Source: Polyangiaceae bacterium
GTDB taxonomy: Bacteria; Myxococcota_A; Polyangia; Polyangiales; Polyangiaceae
Assembly (NCBI GenBank): GCA_016715885.1
Contig: JADJXL010000019.1
Span: 1-64,000 of the forward strand
Length of the DNA stretch: 64,000 nucleotides
Direction of reading: 5' to 3'
The notes under the pieces were generated by a model. That model was not told where the DNA came from. It saw nothing but the letters and a program-made list of their open reading frames with translations, and did no database searches. The position numbers and the translations under genes were made by a program. Each line of letters opens with the position of its first letter. Within the stretch, counting starts at the first letter, position 1. Of the stretch, positions 10,685 to 19,814 are shown piece after piece.

Positions 10685-11434
10685 ATGCGCGCTGTACGAT
10701 TGCTCCTAGCCCTATCGATTGCCACGGCGGTTCTGAGCTGCCGGCAGCTCTTGGGCATCGAAGAGGCGACCTTGGTTTGTCCGCCGGAATTTCCCGATTG
10801 CACGCTCTGCTGGAAGCCGGCGGATTGCGGGGCGCCCACGGAATGCCATTCTTGGGAATGCAGCAAAAATATGTGCGTTCCGGTCAACGCGCCGGCTCGA
10901 ACGACATGTTCGACCGGTGTGTGCAGTGAGGATCTCGTATCCGAGTGCGTGCAATGCGTCGAATACGAAGATTGCCCTGGGGGCCATTGCAAGAACCACG
11001 TTTGTTCAAGTTGTGACGATGGCATTCAGAACGGCTTCGAATCGGGCGTGGATTGTGGAGGTGGAGGGCCCTGCAAGAGCTGTTCGGGCGCTGGTTGCTT
11101 GAGCGGCGATACATGCAAGAGCGGCATTTGCGCCGACGGTACTTGTTGCGACACTGTTTGCAACCAAACTTGCACCAATTGCAACAACGTCGAAGGTATT
11201 TGTATGCCGCTCCCCAAGTATTCGCGCGACGATGACCCACTTTGCTCGGGTGACTATGTCTGCAATGAGGGTGGTTTGTGCCTGCTTCGCAGCGGGGAAA
11301 TTTGCATCAACGGTATCGAATGCGCGAGCGGTGTTTGCTATAAAAACCGTTGTCGTTATCTCGCCGGTGAACCGTGCATTCATCCACTCGAATGCGTCGA
11401 GGATCTTTGCGTCGACGGCGTCTGCCAGCAGTAG
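10685..11434 (+). CDS. Cys-rich lipoprotein 2
   Basis: A 249-residue lipoprotein that starts 12 bases after the previous gene and shares its architecture, so it is probably co-transcribed and paralogous. The signal peptide MRAVRLLLALSIATAVLSC gives a lipidated Cys19. The mature part carries short Cys motifs (CTLCWKPADCGAPTECHSWEC; DCGGGGPCKSC; GCLSGDTCKSGICADG) and then CCDTVCNQTCTNCNN, the same double-Cys module seen near the end of lipoprotein 1. No catalytic motif is visible and the function is unknown. The 205 bases after its stop, up to the converging ABC-3C gene, contain no gene I can support. Confidence 0.85.
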   Translation: MRAVRLLLALSIATAVLSCRQLLGIEEATLVCPPEFPDCTLCWKPADCGAPTECHSWECSKNMCVPVNAPARTTCSTGVCSEDLVSECVQCVEYEDCPGGHCKNHVCSSCDDGIQNGFESGVDCGGGGPCKSCSGAGCLSGDTCKSGICADGTCCDTVCNQTCTNCNNVEGICMPLPKYSRDDDPLCSGDYVCNEGGLCLLRSGEICINGIECASGVCYKNRCRYLAGEPCIHPLECVEDLCVDGVCQQ

Positions 11435-11639
11435 TTGAAGCGCGGTTGATGGCCACGGATGCAACCTCTTACCTACGTGCCCTTTCCCTCAAATCCCCCT
11501 CCACCGTCTCGAATTGCCCAGCGCCGCGCGCAGGTCCTTGGCCCGTTACTCCTCGCGCCCTATGAACGCACGCCTGCGCGGGCGGGTGGGCGGATGCAGA
11601 TGCAGATCGTCGGGCGCTACGCACCAGCGGCCAAATCGG

Positions 11640-13427
11640 TCAATCATTGCCCTCGTGCACGGGACGAGTTTCACTTTTCACCCAGTAATTCATGTCCACG
11701 TCAATGCCTAGGAGTCGATCCCTGGGAGATTGATCAGTAAGTCGCAATATCACATGGGGTTCGGCAAACAGGCGCTCAAATTCGGCCCGCAATTCTGGAT
11801 CGTTTGGAGTCATTGAAGTAACATCATGTTCGTTGAGGGTAGCAATGTATTGAAATCCCTTTTCGCGTGCAAGCTGATCCGCAATTTGAAACATAGTCAG
11901 CCTTTGCCGGTGGTCTACTGGGCTAAAGAGACTACTGTCATGCGCGAGAAACTGCATTGCGTGACCGCGCCGCAAAACCAGCATCATAAGGTCATAGCAA
12001 AAGATCTTGGCTTCGTTGATTCCCTCAGCGGCATCGCGCGGAATGTGAGCTTCGATTTTATATCGCAGCGTGTTCTCACCGTTATCGTTCGTGACCGCCA
12101 ACCCAGTTGCAAGGTTATCGTAAAGAGGTCGTGTAAAGCCGCGAAAAATCGTATTTGCTTCCTCGATGAGCGGGCTCGATCGGGCCAAGTAGTCGTCCGT
12201 CTTGATAGCCTGCTCTGCTAGCTTCAAGTCGATTGTCTTCAACTCACGCGCCACCTTTTCCCGTTGTTCCTTAGATGCTTGCAGTTTGGCGATGCGTTGC
12301 CGTAGCCCATTGAGCTGTTCATTTACTGCCAAGTATTCATCGAGCGCTACATGCGTTCCCAAATAGCGAAGTTTCTCATCCAACCGACTACCAAGTTCAC
12401 GTACACGCTGTTCGAGAAGTGTTCGGTCATGTTCGAGAGCTTGTCGATCTTGGGTGAGGCGATACACGCGTTTCTGGGTGAGATCCCGCTGAAATGCCAT
12501 TACCTCAGAGATATCCTTGCGAATAGCTTGCGGAAGTGCAATTTTAGCTTCCGCATATACTCGCTCCACGATCGTGGGGTCGAGGTCCCCCTTCGTCTCC
12601 AAACTCCGATCCACCTGAGCGATTGCTTCGCGGGTTTTTACAAGTTCGCGACGGGCGGCTTCCAAGTCGCGCTTGATACCGTTTGCTTCCCGCTCAATCT
12701 CGGCGTGATCTTCGGCAACGGCAAAATTTCGCAGGTCTTCTTCGAGTCGTGCTTCGTCTTCCTTGAGTTGTCTCAATTCGATTCCGGCCTTATCATCCGC
12801 CAATAAGTCTGCGAACAATGGATCCGATTCGAGCTGCTTCATCGTTTTTTTGAGCTGCGTCTGACGCGATCGCAATTGGTATTTACTTTGCGCGAGCTGA
12901 AGATCGAGACCAAGCAGGAATGCATTCCGCACCATTGGCCAATACTCAGCTTTACTGTCGCCATCGTTGGCACGATCGAAGCGTTCGTATGCACCCCGCC
13001 CGGACCGAATAAATGGTGAGAGAAGGGACTGGAACGTCAACCCCTTGATGCCAGCAGTCGGCTGGAAGCAATCGAAAAGCAAGGCTTCGTTGAGTTTCGT
13101 CAATGCGATCTTGTCACCGTCGAGTGAGATATCGCTTGGCTTTCCTGCGCTTCGTGTAATTATTCGCTCGCGACCATCAAGCTCGATCGTCAGCGAAAAT
13201 GACCAATCGGGCAAGTGCTTCTTGAATGCGTCATTGGCGTTAGAGCCGAGACAAAAGTGCAGCAACTCGAGCAACAATGATTTTCCCACGCCATTGTAGG
13301 TCCTGGTCTTGTGCTTCGTTTCAACTGCAGGCGTTTTCTTCTGTCCGAGGATCAAAGACAGCCCCGTCCGGTTGAAGCGCACGGTCTTGAATCTTGAGTC
13401 ATTGGCTTCGAGTTTTACGAGGCGCAT
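11640..13427 (-). CDS. ABC-3C system ATPase (DUF2326)
   Basis: A 595-residue SMC/Rad50-like ABC ATPase, the motor of an ABC three-component (ABC-3C) biological-conflict system. The N-terminus has a P-loop, NGVGKSLLLELLHF, within the first 60 residues. A long coiled-coil middle follows (about 180-410, rich in E, K, R, L and Q). The C-terminal ATPase half carries the family signature GINEAKIFCYDLMM and a Walker-B-like FLAHDSSLF. These features match DUF2326 proteins. It is the last gene of a minus-strand operon, and its start overlaps the middle-component gene by 13 bases, as expected for subunits made in fixed ratio. The codon and base composition is more AT-rich than neighbouring chromosomal genes, consistent with transfer. 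Confidence 0.85.
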   Translation of the reverse strand: MRLVKLEANDSRFKTVRFNRTGLSLILGQKKTPAVETKHKTRTYNGVGKSLLLELLHFCLGSNANDAFKKHLPDWSFSLTIELDGRERIITRSAGKPSDISLDGDKIALTKLNEALLFDCFQPTAGIKGLTFQSLLSPFIRSGRGAYERFDRANDGDSKAEYWPMVRNAFLLGLDLQLAQSKYQLRSRQTQLKKTMKQLESDPLFADLLADDKAGIELRQLKEDEARLEEDLRNFAVAEDHAEIEREANGIKRDLEAARRELVKTREAIAQVDRSLETKGDLDPTIVERVYAEAKIALPQAIRKDISEVMAFQRDLTQKRVYRLTQDRQALEHDRTLLEQRVRELGSRLDEKLRYLGTHVALDEYLAVNEQLNGLRQRIAKLQASKEQREKVARELKTIDLKLAEQAIKTDDYLARSSPLIEEANTIFRGFTRPLYDNLATGLAVTNDNGENTLRYKIEAHIPRDAAEGINEAKIFCYDLMMLVLRRGHAMQFLAHDSSLFSPVDHRQRLTMFQIADQLAREKGFQYIATLNEHDVTSMTPNDPELRAEFERLFAEPHVILRLTDQSPRDRLLGIDVDMNYWVKSETRPVHEGND

Positions 13428-13663
13428 TTGCGTAGAACTCCAATTTGATCAGCCTCAACGGCGCCTACAGCGTAGAGAAAGGAAATTGCTAACACCAGGG
13501 AGTCGAAATCGTGAAATGCTGGGAAAGACCCATCGTCACGTGCACGCAGCATCTTTTGATACAAGTGGTCCATCGTTCGCGGACGATCGAGATGCTGAAG
13601 TATAAAGGCCCCAAGGCCGAAGAGCGACTCCGCAAGGGTAATGTGCTTGTCAGGTAGAAGCAT
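13415..13663 (-). CDS. ABC-3C middle component (MC6-like)
   Basis: A small 82-residue protein, MLLPDKHITLAESLFGLGAF at the N-terminus, matching the middle component of ABC-3C systems (MC6-type: a short winged-helix-like adaptor beginning LLP-x-K-H-I). It probably links the effector protein to the ATPase. The start at 13,663 is preferred over the longer possibility at 13,711 because family members begin at this LLPDKHI block and it leaves a 14-base overlap with the upstream effector gene. Its end overlaps the ATPase gene by 13 bases. A double overlap of this kind is strong evidence for one co-translated complex. Confidence 0.8.
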   Translation of the reverse strand: MLLPDKHITLAESLFGLGAFILQHLDRPRTMDHLYQKMLRARDDGSFPAFHDFDSLVLAISFLYAVGAVEADQIGVLRKCAS

Positions 13664-14624
13664 CTGGAGCCTCGAAGATGTCACATGCTTCGAAATAGTA
13701 CGCCATAACAATCAATGCCGCATTCTGAATTTGCCGGTCGTTTTTTCGGGATGGCGGTTGCATTGCTTCCAATATGTCGACGAAGACGATATCGGCCGTT
13801 GCCCTGCTTTTTTGGGCGCGCTGTCGCGCATGGGCGTAAATTTCGGCCAAGTGATCGCGCAAATCTTGCCGGTGTGTGCCAGAGCGGTTGGAAAAGAAAT
13901 TACCCACGACGTCGCTTTGTCGCGCCGCAACTCGTAGCAAGTCTGCATTGTATTCCGAAAGGGCGTTGAATTGGAGCTTGGTTGTAAAATCGGGAGCAAG
14001 CAGTTTTCCGGCCCTTGGATTCGGAGCGTCGCTGTGCATTACGTGCGAGATAACAGCTCGAACGGCGTCGTAATCCGCGTCGGCGATCTCCCCTGGATCG
14101 GGAAGCAGGGTATCGAGTATACGCTCCAATTTGTCCATCGGCAATTCGAATGCCTCTGTTTCGAGATCCTTGGCCAGAAACACCTGCGTCGGGATCGAGT
14201 TGGCTTGAGATATCGCAGCCAACGCGTCTTCTATAGGCACAACAGATCCCCCATATTCATCATTAAATGCGAATCGATATGCTCGGACGGTATGCGTCGT
14301 ATTCCAATGAGAATACAGTCCAGCAAAGTCGTCCTGTGCCTTTTTGGCAGCTTGGGCAATGCTTTTCGTGGGATCTCTTGGGGCGTAGACCTGAAAAAAC
14401 GTGCCGCTATTTCGCAGGTACCCGTCATTTTTTCGATCCCCCACATCGCCATACGGCCTCATGGGAATGAAGTCGGGGTAGCGTAGCTGCAGTACTGCAT
14501 TGAACAGTTCTTGGAATGCCTCACCTTTAGCCCTCCGCACGCGCAGTTCAAAAATCTGACGCGCAAAGAATCGCTCCCTACGGTTTTGGCGGACTTCGTC
14601 ACGGCTTGGTGATTTCTTGGTCAT
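13650..14624 (-). CDS. ABC-3C effector with PD-(D/E)XK-like domain
   Basis: A 324-residue first gene of the ABC-3C operon. The N-terminal 110 residues resemble a restriction-endonuclease fold. The acidic helix GEAFQELFNAVLQ (34-46) is followed by YGDVGDRKNDGY (58-69) and then GTFFQVYAP (74-82), a variant in which the usual E-x-K is replaced by Q-x-Y. The C-terminal part (about 190-324) should be the ABC-3C C-terminal domain that docks on the complex. The proposed role is DNA cleavage or another toxic activity when the ATPase senses invasion; nuclease activity is inferred, not shown. The ATG at 14,624 has no clear Shine-Dalgarno sequence. Upstream DNA to 15,250 holds no further gene. Confidence 0.78.
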   Translation of the reverse strand: MTKKSPSRDEVRQNRRERFFARQIFELRVRRAKGEAFQELFNAVLQLRYPDFIPMRPYGDVGDRKNDGYLRNSGTFFQVYAPRDPTKSIAQAAKKAQDDFAGLYSHWNTTHTVRAYRFAFNDEYGGSVVPIEDALAAISQANSIPTQVFLAKDLETEAFELPMDKLERILDTLLPDPGEIADADYDAVRAVISHVMHSDAPNPRAGKLLAPDFTTKLQFNALSEYNADLLRVAARQSDVVGNFFSNRSGTHRQDLRDHLAEIYAHARQRAQKSRATADIVFVDILEAMQPPSRKNDRQIQNAALIVMAYYFEACDIFEAPDAST

Positions 14625-15249
14625 CGTGGTGAGTGGTCTGGTCAGTGAGTGAGCTATCAGCTACTGCACGAACGGTACACTAGCACTCGGGTCAGTGGAA
14701 AGTGACATTTGGGGGATCTTTACGCTCGCGTAATCGTGCGCGAGAGTGTGTGTCACCTGGACAATGTCCCGACGGTACTACTGCATCCGTTGCTCGTGGC
14801 GCCAGGCTTGTGGCAGCTACACTCCCTCCACCACGGCCCCGATCCTCGACCGAAACAGCGTTCCTCCGGCCCGCGGTGGAGTACCGTCCTTGTCCCGAGT
14901 GTCCAGCGTGAACTGATGTCGTGCACGCCATCCATACATCCACCCGAGTGTCAATGCCCAATCCTTCGCCCCCGCCGCCTTGTTTGTGATTCATCGCACG
15001 TACCGTCCGACACATATGCTCACTTTCCAGTGCATCCGCCCCACTCGCCTCGCGCGCCCCTCGGACAACCCACCTACCTCCACACTTTCCCGTGGCCCCA
15101 CTGTGGCCCCAACGAGTGGTCCGGAGCGTCGTTTTGCGTCGTGTCGTGTCGCCTTCCCGAGAGAACACCGCTATCGCAAAAGTGGCCGAAATGATGCTGT
15201 TTTCGTTGTGTTTGTCAGCGGTTGGCGATCATCTTGCGACGCCGCTCCT
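14625..15249. other. Intergenic stretch upstream of the ABC-3C operon
   Basis: About 620 bases with no convincing gene. Open frames of 118-161 codons exist on both strands, but their predicted proteins are low-complexity (Arg/Gly- or Pro/His/Ser-rich), share no domain, and cross each other. The ABC-3C promoter should lie at 14,640-14,750. I see no integrase gene here, although the tRNA scar at 15,250 would make one expected. Confidence 0.4.
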
Positions 15250-15297
15250 GGCGGTTTGCAAAACCGTTATACGCGGGTTCGAATCCCGTCCTCACCT
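15250..15297 (+). tRNA. tRNA-Cys(GCA) 3' half only, probable attachment-site scar
   Basis: The sequence has a complete tRNA 3' half. The anticodon stem is 15,251-15,255 / 15,263-15,267 with loop TTGCAAA (anticodon GCA, Cys). There is a 5-base variable loop, the T stem 15,273-15,277 / 15,285-15,289 with loop TTCGAAT, the 3' acceptor strand CCTCACC (15,290-15,296) and discriminator T. The 26 bases before it should supply a matching GGTGAGG acceptor strand and a D arm, but they do not pair. So only the 3' half is present, the typical product of site-specific integration into a tRNA gene. In that case the element lies on the left side, which includes the ABC-3C operon. Confidence 0.65.
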
Positions 15298-15329
15298 CCG
15301 CTAAGTGTCCAAAATCATGCCGAAATCGA

Positions 15330-15358
15330 CTAGCCGCCAAGAGCGGCTAGTTTCGTTT
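15330..15358 (+). terminator. Rho-independent terminator after the tRNA-Cys fragment
   Basis: A perfect 8-base-pair hairpin CTAGCCGC / GCGGCTAG with loop CAAGA is followed by TTTCGTTT. It sits 33 bases past the tRNA fragment and fits the original terminator of the tRNA gene, which would remain on the chromosomal side of an attR scar. Confidence 0.65.
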
Positions 15359-15598
15359 CTGGGGCTCGAGCCGTGATCCTGTAGGAAACGGACCGATCGC
15401 CCGTCCGCCGCACCTGGGGCAGCACACACAGCGGCTCCCGGTACTCCGAGTCGCACGCAGACCGCCAGCACGCGTCGTCGTGGCGGAGGGCACGAGCCAA
15501 CGGAGCCATGATTCGAGCCTCCTGTGGTTGACGACATGATGAGCCCCGCTTCGATGGCGCGAAATGCATTCCACGTGTTTCGTGGTATCTATCCGACC

Positions 15599-16177
15599 AT
15601 GACTATTGCGGCAACGTGTAGCGGCGGAGGGCCCGTGATCGTGATTCCGTCGGAGCTGGCGGCAAGTTGGCGCGGGACAAGTCCTCCGATAGGAGTCGAC
15701 GTTCCTGATGGGTGGACCTGGGGCCGCGGGGATATCGTGTGCGATTACGATCGCGCCTGCGACACAGATACGTTGCGAGACTTCGCGCAAACCGAATACG
15801 GCGGAGTTGGTTGGTTGGCGGTGGGCAATGGTGCTGCGCTCATTCTCGACGCCGAGCTGATGACGGCGTGGCTGTCTGACCCAAATGGTGGCTATATCCT
15901 GCGTAATTATCCCGAGTCGGAATTGGACGAGGCCGTTGCGCGACAATACATTGCCGAAGCCGAGCAAGCGGGTTGGCGCGAGCTGTCGCTTGTCTGGACG
16001 TTGTCCGGTGGAGCGATTTTCTTATTTGATTCAGCTTTCCCTGGGGCGGCGACGCCAGATGACATCGAGGCGCACGACGGAGTTGCGGTTGGCGAGGTTC
16101 GTCCCGGAACATATGCGGTTTCCGTAGCAACGACCGCAAAGCAGGTGGACGTGATTCGTGTGCGGCGGGTTGATTGA
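15599..16177 (+). CDS. Imm21-family immunity protein (orphan)
   Basis: A 192-residue protein matching immunity protein 21 (Imm21), which neutralises toxin tips of polymorphic toxins in the same cell. Conserved pieces appear in order: CSGGGPVIVIPSELAASW at the start, YDRAC, then GWLAVGNGAALIL, the WLSDPNGGYILRNYPE segment, FLFDSAFPGA and VRPGTYAVSV near the end. The start at 15,599 is chosen because the family begins just before the SGGP block; in-frame starts at 15,524 (GTG) and 15,536 add about 20 unrelated residues. No toxin gene is adjacent, so it is either an orphan protecting against kin or the remainder of a toxin/immunity pair brought by the mobile element whose scar lies just upstream. 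Confidence 0.78.
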   Translation: MTIAATCSGGGPVIVIPSELAASWRGTSPPIGVDVPDGWTWGRGDIVCDYDRACDTDTLRDFAQTEYGGVGWLAVGNGAALILDAELMTAWLSDPNGGYILRNYPESELDEAVARQYIAEAEQAGWRELSLVWTLSGGAIFLFDSAFPGAATPDDIEAHDGVAVGEVRPGTYAVSVATTAKQVDVIRVRRVD

Positions 16178-16624
16178 GTTGCTCGTTTCCAATTCCATCA
16201 ACCTCGACAATGCATGCAAAGCGCTGGAAACCCTAGCGAGAGAGCAGGCACCATCATCGCCTGAGCTTGGCGCCATTGAGCTAGCCGCGCATGCGCTGCT
16301 ATTCCTTACGGCACCCCGCCCACCCGCAGGAAGCGAGCACCTGCAAATCGAGGACATCGACGCGGCAACCATATTGAAAGAATGGTCATCGGGGCATCTC
16401 TTCGAGGTATACGGCGCACGGGCCGCTTTTTGCGCACCTTGGGCAAGGGTATGCAGAGGATGTAGGCGACGAGAACGATGTCGTAACTCGACCGATTGCG
16501 GATGTGCTTCCCGAGCCCACGCAAGCATTGCGTACGCTTGAAGCATTGGCGCAACGTTATGCGGCCGACTCATTGAATCGCACGCGTGTCGAATTCGCGA
16601 TGCAGGTGTTCAAGACGGGACCGG
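16172..16624 (+). pseudogene. Hypothetical protein, frameshifted and ending in a poly-G tract
   Basis: An unrecognised frame begins at the stop of the Imm21 gene (LLVSNSINLDNACKALETLA; LKEWSSGHLFEVY). Near 16,410 it must shift by one base to continue as GPLFAHLGQGYAEDVGDEND and then ADVLPEPTQALRTLEALAQR. The coding signal then stops at FKTGPG, where the run of G residues starts at about 16,630. A short piece with the flavour of the same protein (AIAHQKKLQEEIEAAAKR) appears after the first G runs. Composition suggests a soluble helical protein. It may be the partner or duplicate of the immunity gene, broken by a real frameshift or by sequence error. Confidence 0.45.
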
Positions 16625-17800
<1,176 letters not shown>

Positions 17801-18240
17801 CGTTTTGCTGAATTGCCGGTGTGTTTCAATGCAAACTGCCATCCCAGCATTACACAGAAGAGCGATCGTGCGGAGTTGATCTCGATGTGGTTTCCGCAGC
17901 AGGTCCTCTGCAGAGGCCATCGCGACGCCAGCGGGCCTCTCGCCCCTCTTTGTTGCAATACGCGAAAAAGAATCTTCTGGCAGGCCGGGGCTCCAAAGTC
18001 GGGGAGGGCGTAAGCCCCGAAGGGACGAACAGCCTCCCCCTCCCCCGGGGGCTTGCGCGGGGCCGGGCGGGGGCCGGGGCGCCCGCCAGCGGACCCCCTT
18101 CCGGGCCTGGCAGCTCGTGCCCCAAACGCAAAAAGAGCGCAAGCGTGTCTTTTCGTGGAGAACTTTGCGCGAGCTTCTCCCTGCCGTGGCCGCTGTCCTT
18201 CTCGCCGCAGGCGCCCCGCGCGGGGGGGGGGGCGCTGGTT
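17801..18240. other. Non-coding or decayed stretch after the G/C tract
   Basis: Normal-complexity islands (17,810-18,010 and 18,120-18,200) are separated by further C/G-rich runs. No frame gives a recognisable protein on either strand. It probably continues the damaged accessory region between the Imm21 locus and the recombinase remnant. Confidence 0.3.
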
Positions 18241-18244
18241 TGGC

Positions 18245-18360
18245 TTGAAAAGCACATGGTGGCCAAGCTGGTATGTCCTGCCATATGCTGGACGACGTGC
18301 ACGGGAATGCTGGTGCGCAGTGACGACCTGAGCGCGCAATCGTACAAGCTATAGCGCTCG
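18245..18360 (-). pseudogene. Tyrosine recombinase/integrase C-terminal remnant
   Basis: On the minus strand one frame reads SIPVHVVQHMAGHTSLATM, closely like the C-terminal box of phage-type tyrosine recombinases (IPVxxVQxxxGHxSxxTT before the catalytic Tyr). The His of GHTS is present. The R-x-x-H block before it is not readable in the same frame (ALRSSLRTS), and the Tyr-containing end (MRYxH type) is lost right after LATM. The fragment abuts G-rich sequence. It suggests that an integrase once lay here, 3 kb from the tRNA-Cys scar. Confidence 0.4.
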
Positions 18361-18507
18361 CATGCGGTGGAGCCGACGCAACAGATGCGCCATACCCCGA
18401 TCTCCCACTTGACACCCTCGCCAACCTGTGCTTGCTGCCGCCCGCGGCTTGCCATCTGCAACGCACCGGCAACCCCACCCCTTGCCCCCGCCGTCATCCC
18501 TCTCCTG

Positions 18508-18727
18508 GGCGTCGCTGGATCAGTGACGCCCCCCGCCCCCCGCGCATTGCCCAAGGTGGGCTCCGACACCTCGGGCGTCGCTTGATCCAGTGACGCCGCA
18601 TGCATTCGGAGCCTCGGGGGCCGCTTGCTCGAGCGACGGTCACCCCTCCGTGGCCCCTCGGGCATCGCTTGATCCAGTGACGCCCCATGCATCCGAGGCC
18701 TCGGGCGTCGCTTGATCAAGCGATGGG
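18508..18727. repeat. Cluster of five palindromic 24-base repeats
   Basis: Five near-identical imperfect palindromes with the core GTCGCTTGATCCAGTGAC lie at 18,508-18,530, 18,574-18,597, 18,617-18,641, 18,661-18,684 and 18,704-18,725, spaced by 20-45 bases. Units 2 and 4 are also followed by a shared ATGCAT spacer. Each unit can fold on itself. They look like REP/BIME-type intergenic elements; in-frame reading gives only repetitive LDQATPE-like peptides, which I do not regard as coding. Confidence 0.6.
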
Positions 18728-18886
18728 GAGCCTATGCGAGGGGGTGAGCGTGGGTGAACCAACCTCCCGTGGAACCTCCAACTGCTGCTGACCCCACATT
18801 TACCACTTGAGGTCCAGGCCAGTTGGCTGGTACTGTGGGTTCCGTTCTCGCGGCAGCTCACAACCACCAAGCACGAGGTTGATTCA

Positions 18887-19651
18887 ATGCCCAACCAACC
18901 GCCTTTCGAAACGACCGATGCCGAGCTGGCATTTCAGCATTTCGCGCCGCTCGTCGCGGCCATTCCAGAAACCGAGCTCGACGCATGGAATGCCGATCCC
19001 GAGATTGTTCGAGTCAATGCCCGACGAGCAGTGGATGCCGTGTCGCCGCATTGGGCGAAAATCGAGCAAGCATTGCCGATGGTGTCGATTCCAAAGCTCA
19101 TTGAAATACCGCCCCTCGCCCTCGCTTTGTCGTTTGCGGCAGGACGCGTATTCGTGCCGGCAAGTCCCCAAGAAATTCGCGCACGCCAAGCGGACCTTCG
19201 TCCGGCCCGGCAGCTTGCCCTCCGGCAGCTCGAGATTTTCGCCGAATTGGGAATGGTTTCGCCGGACCGAGTGCGCAACATTCGCGCGGACAAGGGCCAG
19301 GTCGACGAAGCCCAAGATGCCGTCGCCATCGTGGCGCTGTTTCGCGAAAATGCGGCGGCATGGCAAAACAAGCACCCCTTCAGCGAAGCCTATCTGGCAA
19401 AACTCGCCGACGATGGCAATTGGCTCCTGGCGCAATTGCTCCCCAAAGGCGCCAAGCCCGACAAGACGGTTCGCTCCGCCGAAGCTCTGGTGCGGGATCA
19501 ATTGTGGACCGAATTGAATCGACGCTACGACGATCTATACAAAGCAGGCGTCGAGATATGGGGACGGCGAAAAGTGGATTCGTTTTTGCCATCGCTCTAC
19601 GCGCGGCAATACACCAAGTCGAATGCAGGGGAGGAACAACCGGTCGGGTGA
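18887..19651 (+). CDS. Hypothetical protein (254 aa), conserved appearance
   Basis: An intact, alpha-helical, soluble protein with no signal peptide or membrane segment, starting MPNQPPFETTDAELAFQHFA. It is rich in Ala, Leu, Glu and Arg with helical segments such as PARQLALRQLEIFAELGM and ends in a domain containing RRYDDLYKAGVEIWGRRKVD. I do not recognise a family. GAGG lies 9-12 bases before the ATG. The gene stands alone between the palindromic repeat cluster and a lipoprotein gene. The regular codon pattern supports a real gene; the function is unknown. Confidence 0.75.
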   Translation: MPNQPPFETTDAELAFQHFAPLVAAIPETELDAWNADPEIVRVNARRAVDAVSPHWAKIEQALPMVSIPKLIEIPPLALALSFAAGRVFVPASPQEIRARQADLRPARQLALRQLEIFAELGMVSPDRVRNIRADKGQVDEAQDAVAIVALFRENAAAWQNKHPFSEAYLAKLADDGNWLLAQLLPKGAKPDKTVRSAEALVRDQLWTELNRRYDDLYKAGVEIWGRRKVDSFLPSLYARQYTKSNAGEEQPVG

Positions 19652-19814
19652 GGCGCACAAGAAGATGCCTCGAACCTCGAGTGTAACGCGCAATCGTTCA
19701 CGTTCTATGCGCCATCCATGGTTCCATAGACGTTGTTACCGAGGGTCACTTTTACCTTGCAAAAGAGCATCGATCTCGTCCAAAAAGAGCTCGATGACTT
19801 CCGGCTTCTCGCCA

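Noticed and set aside
14692..15194. Two opposite frames of 158-161 codons upstream of ABC-3C
   Set aside because: Low-complexity, mutually overlapping, no domain, no ribosome-binding site.
18508..18727. CRISPR-like array of five repeats
   Set aside because: Units are imperfect, spacing varies from 20 to 45 bases, spacers are partly shared, and there are no cas genes.
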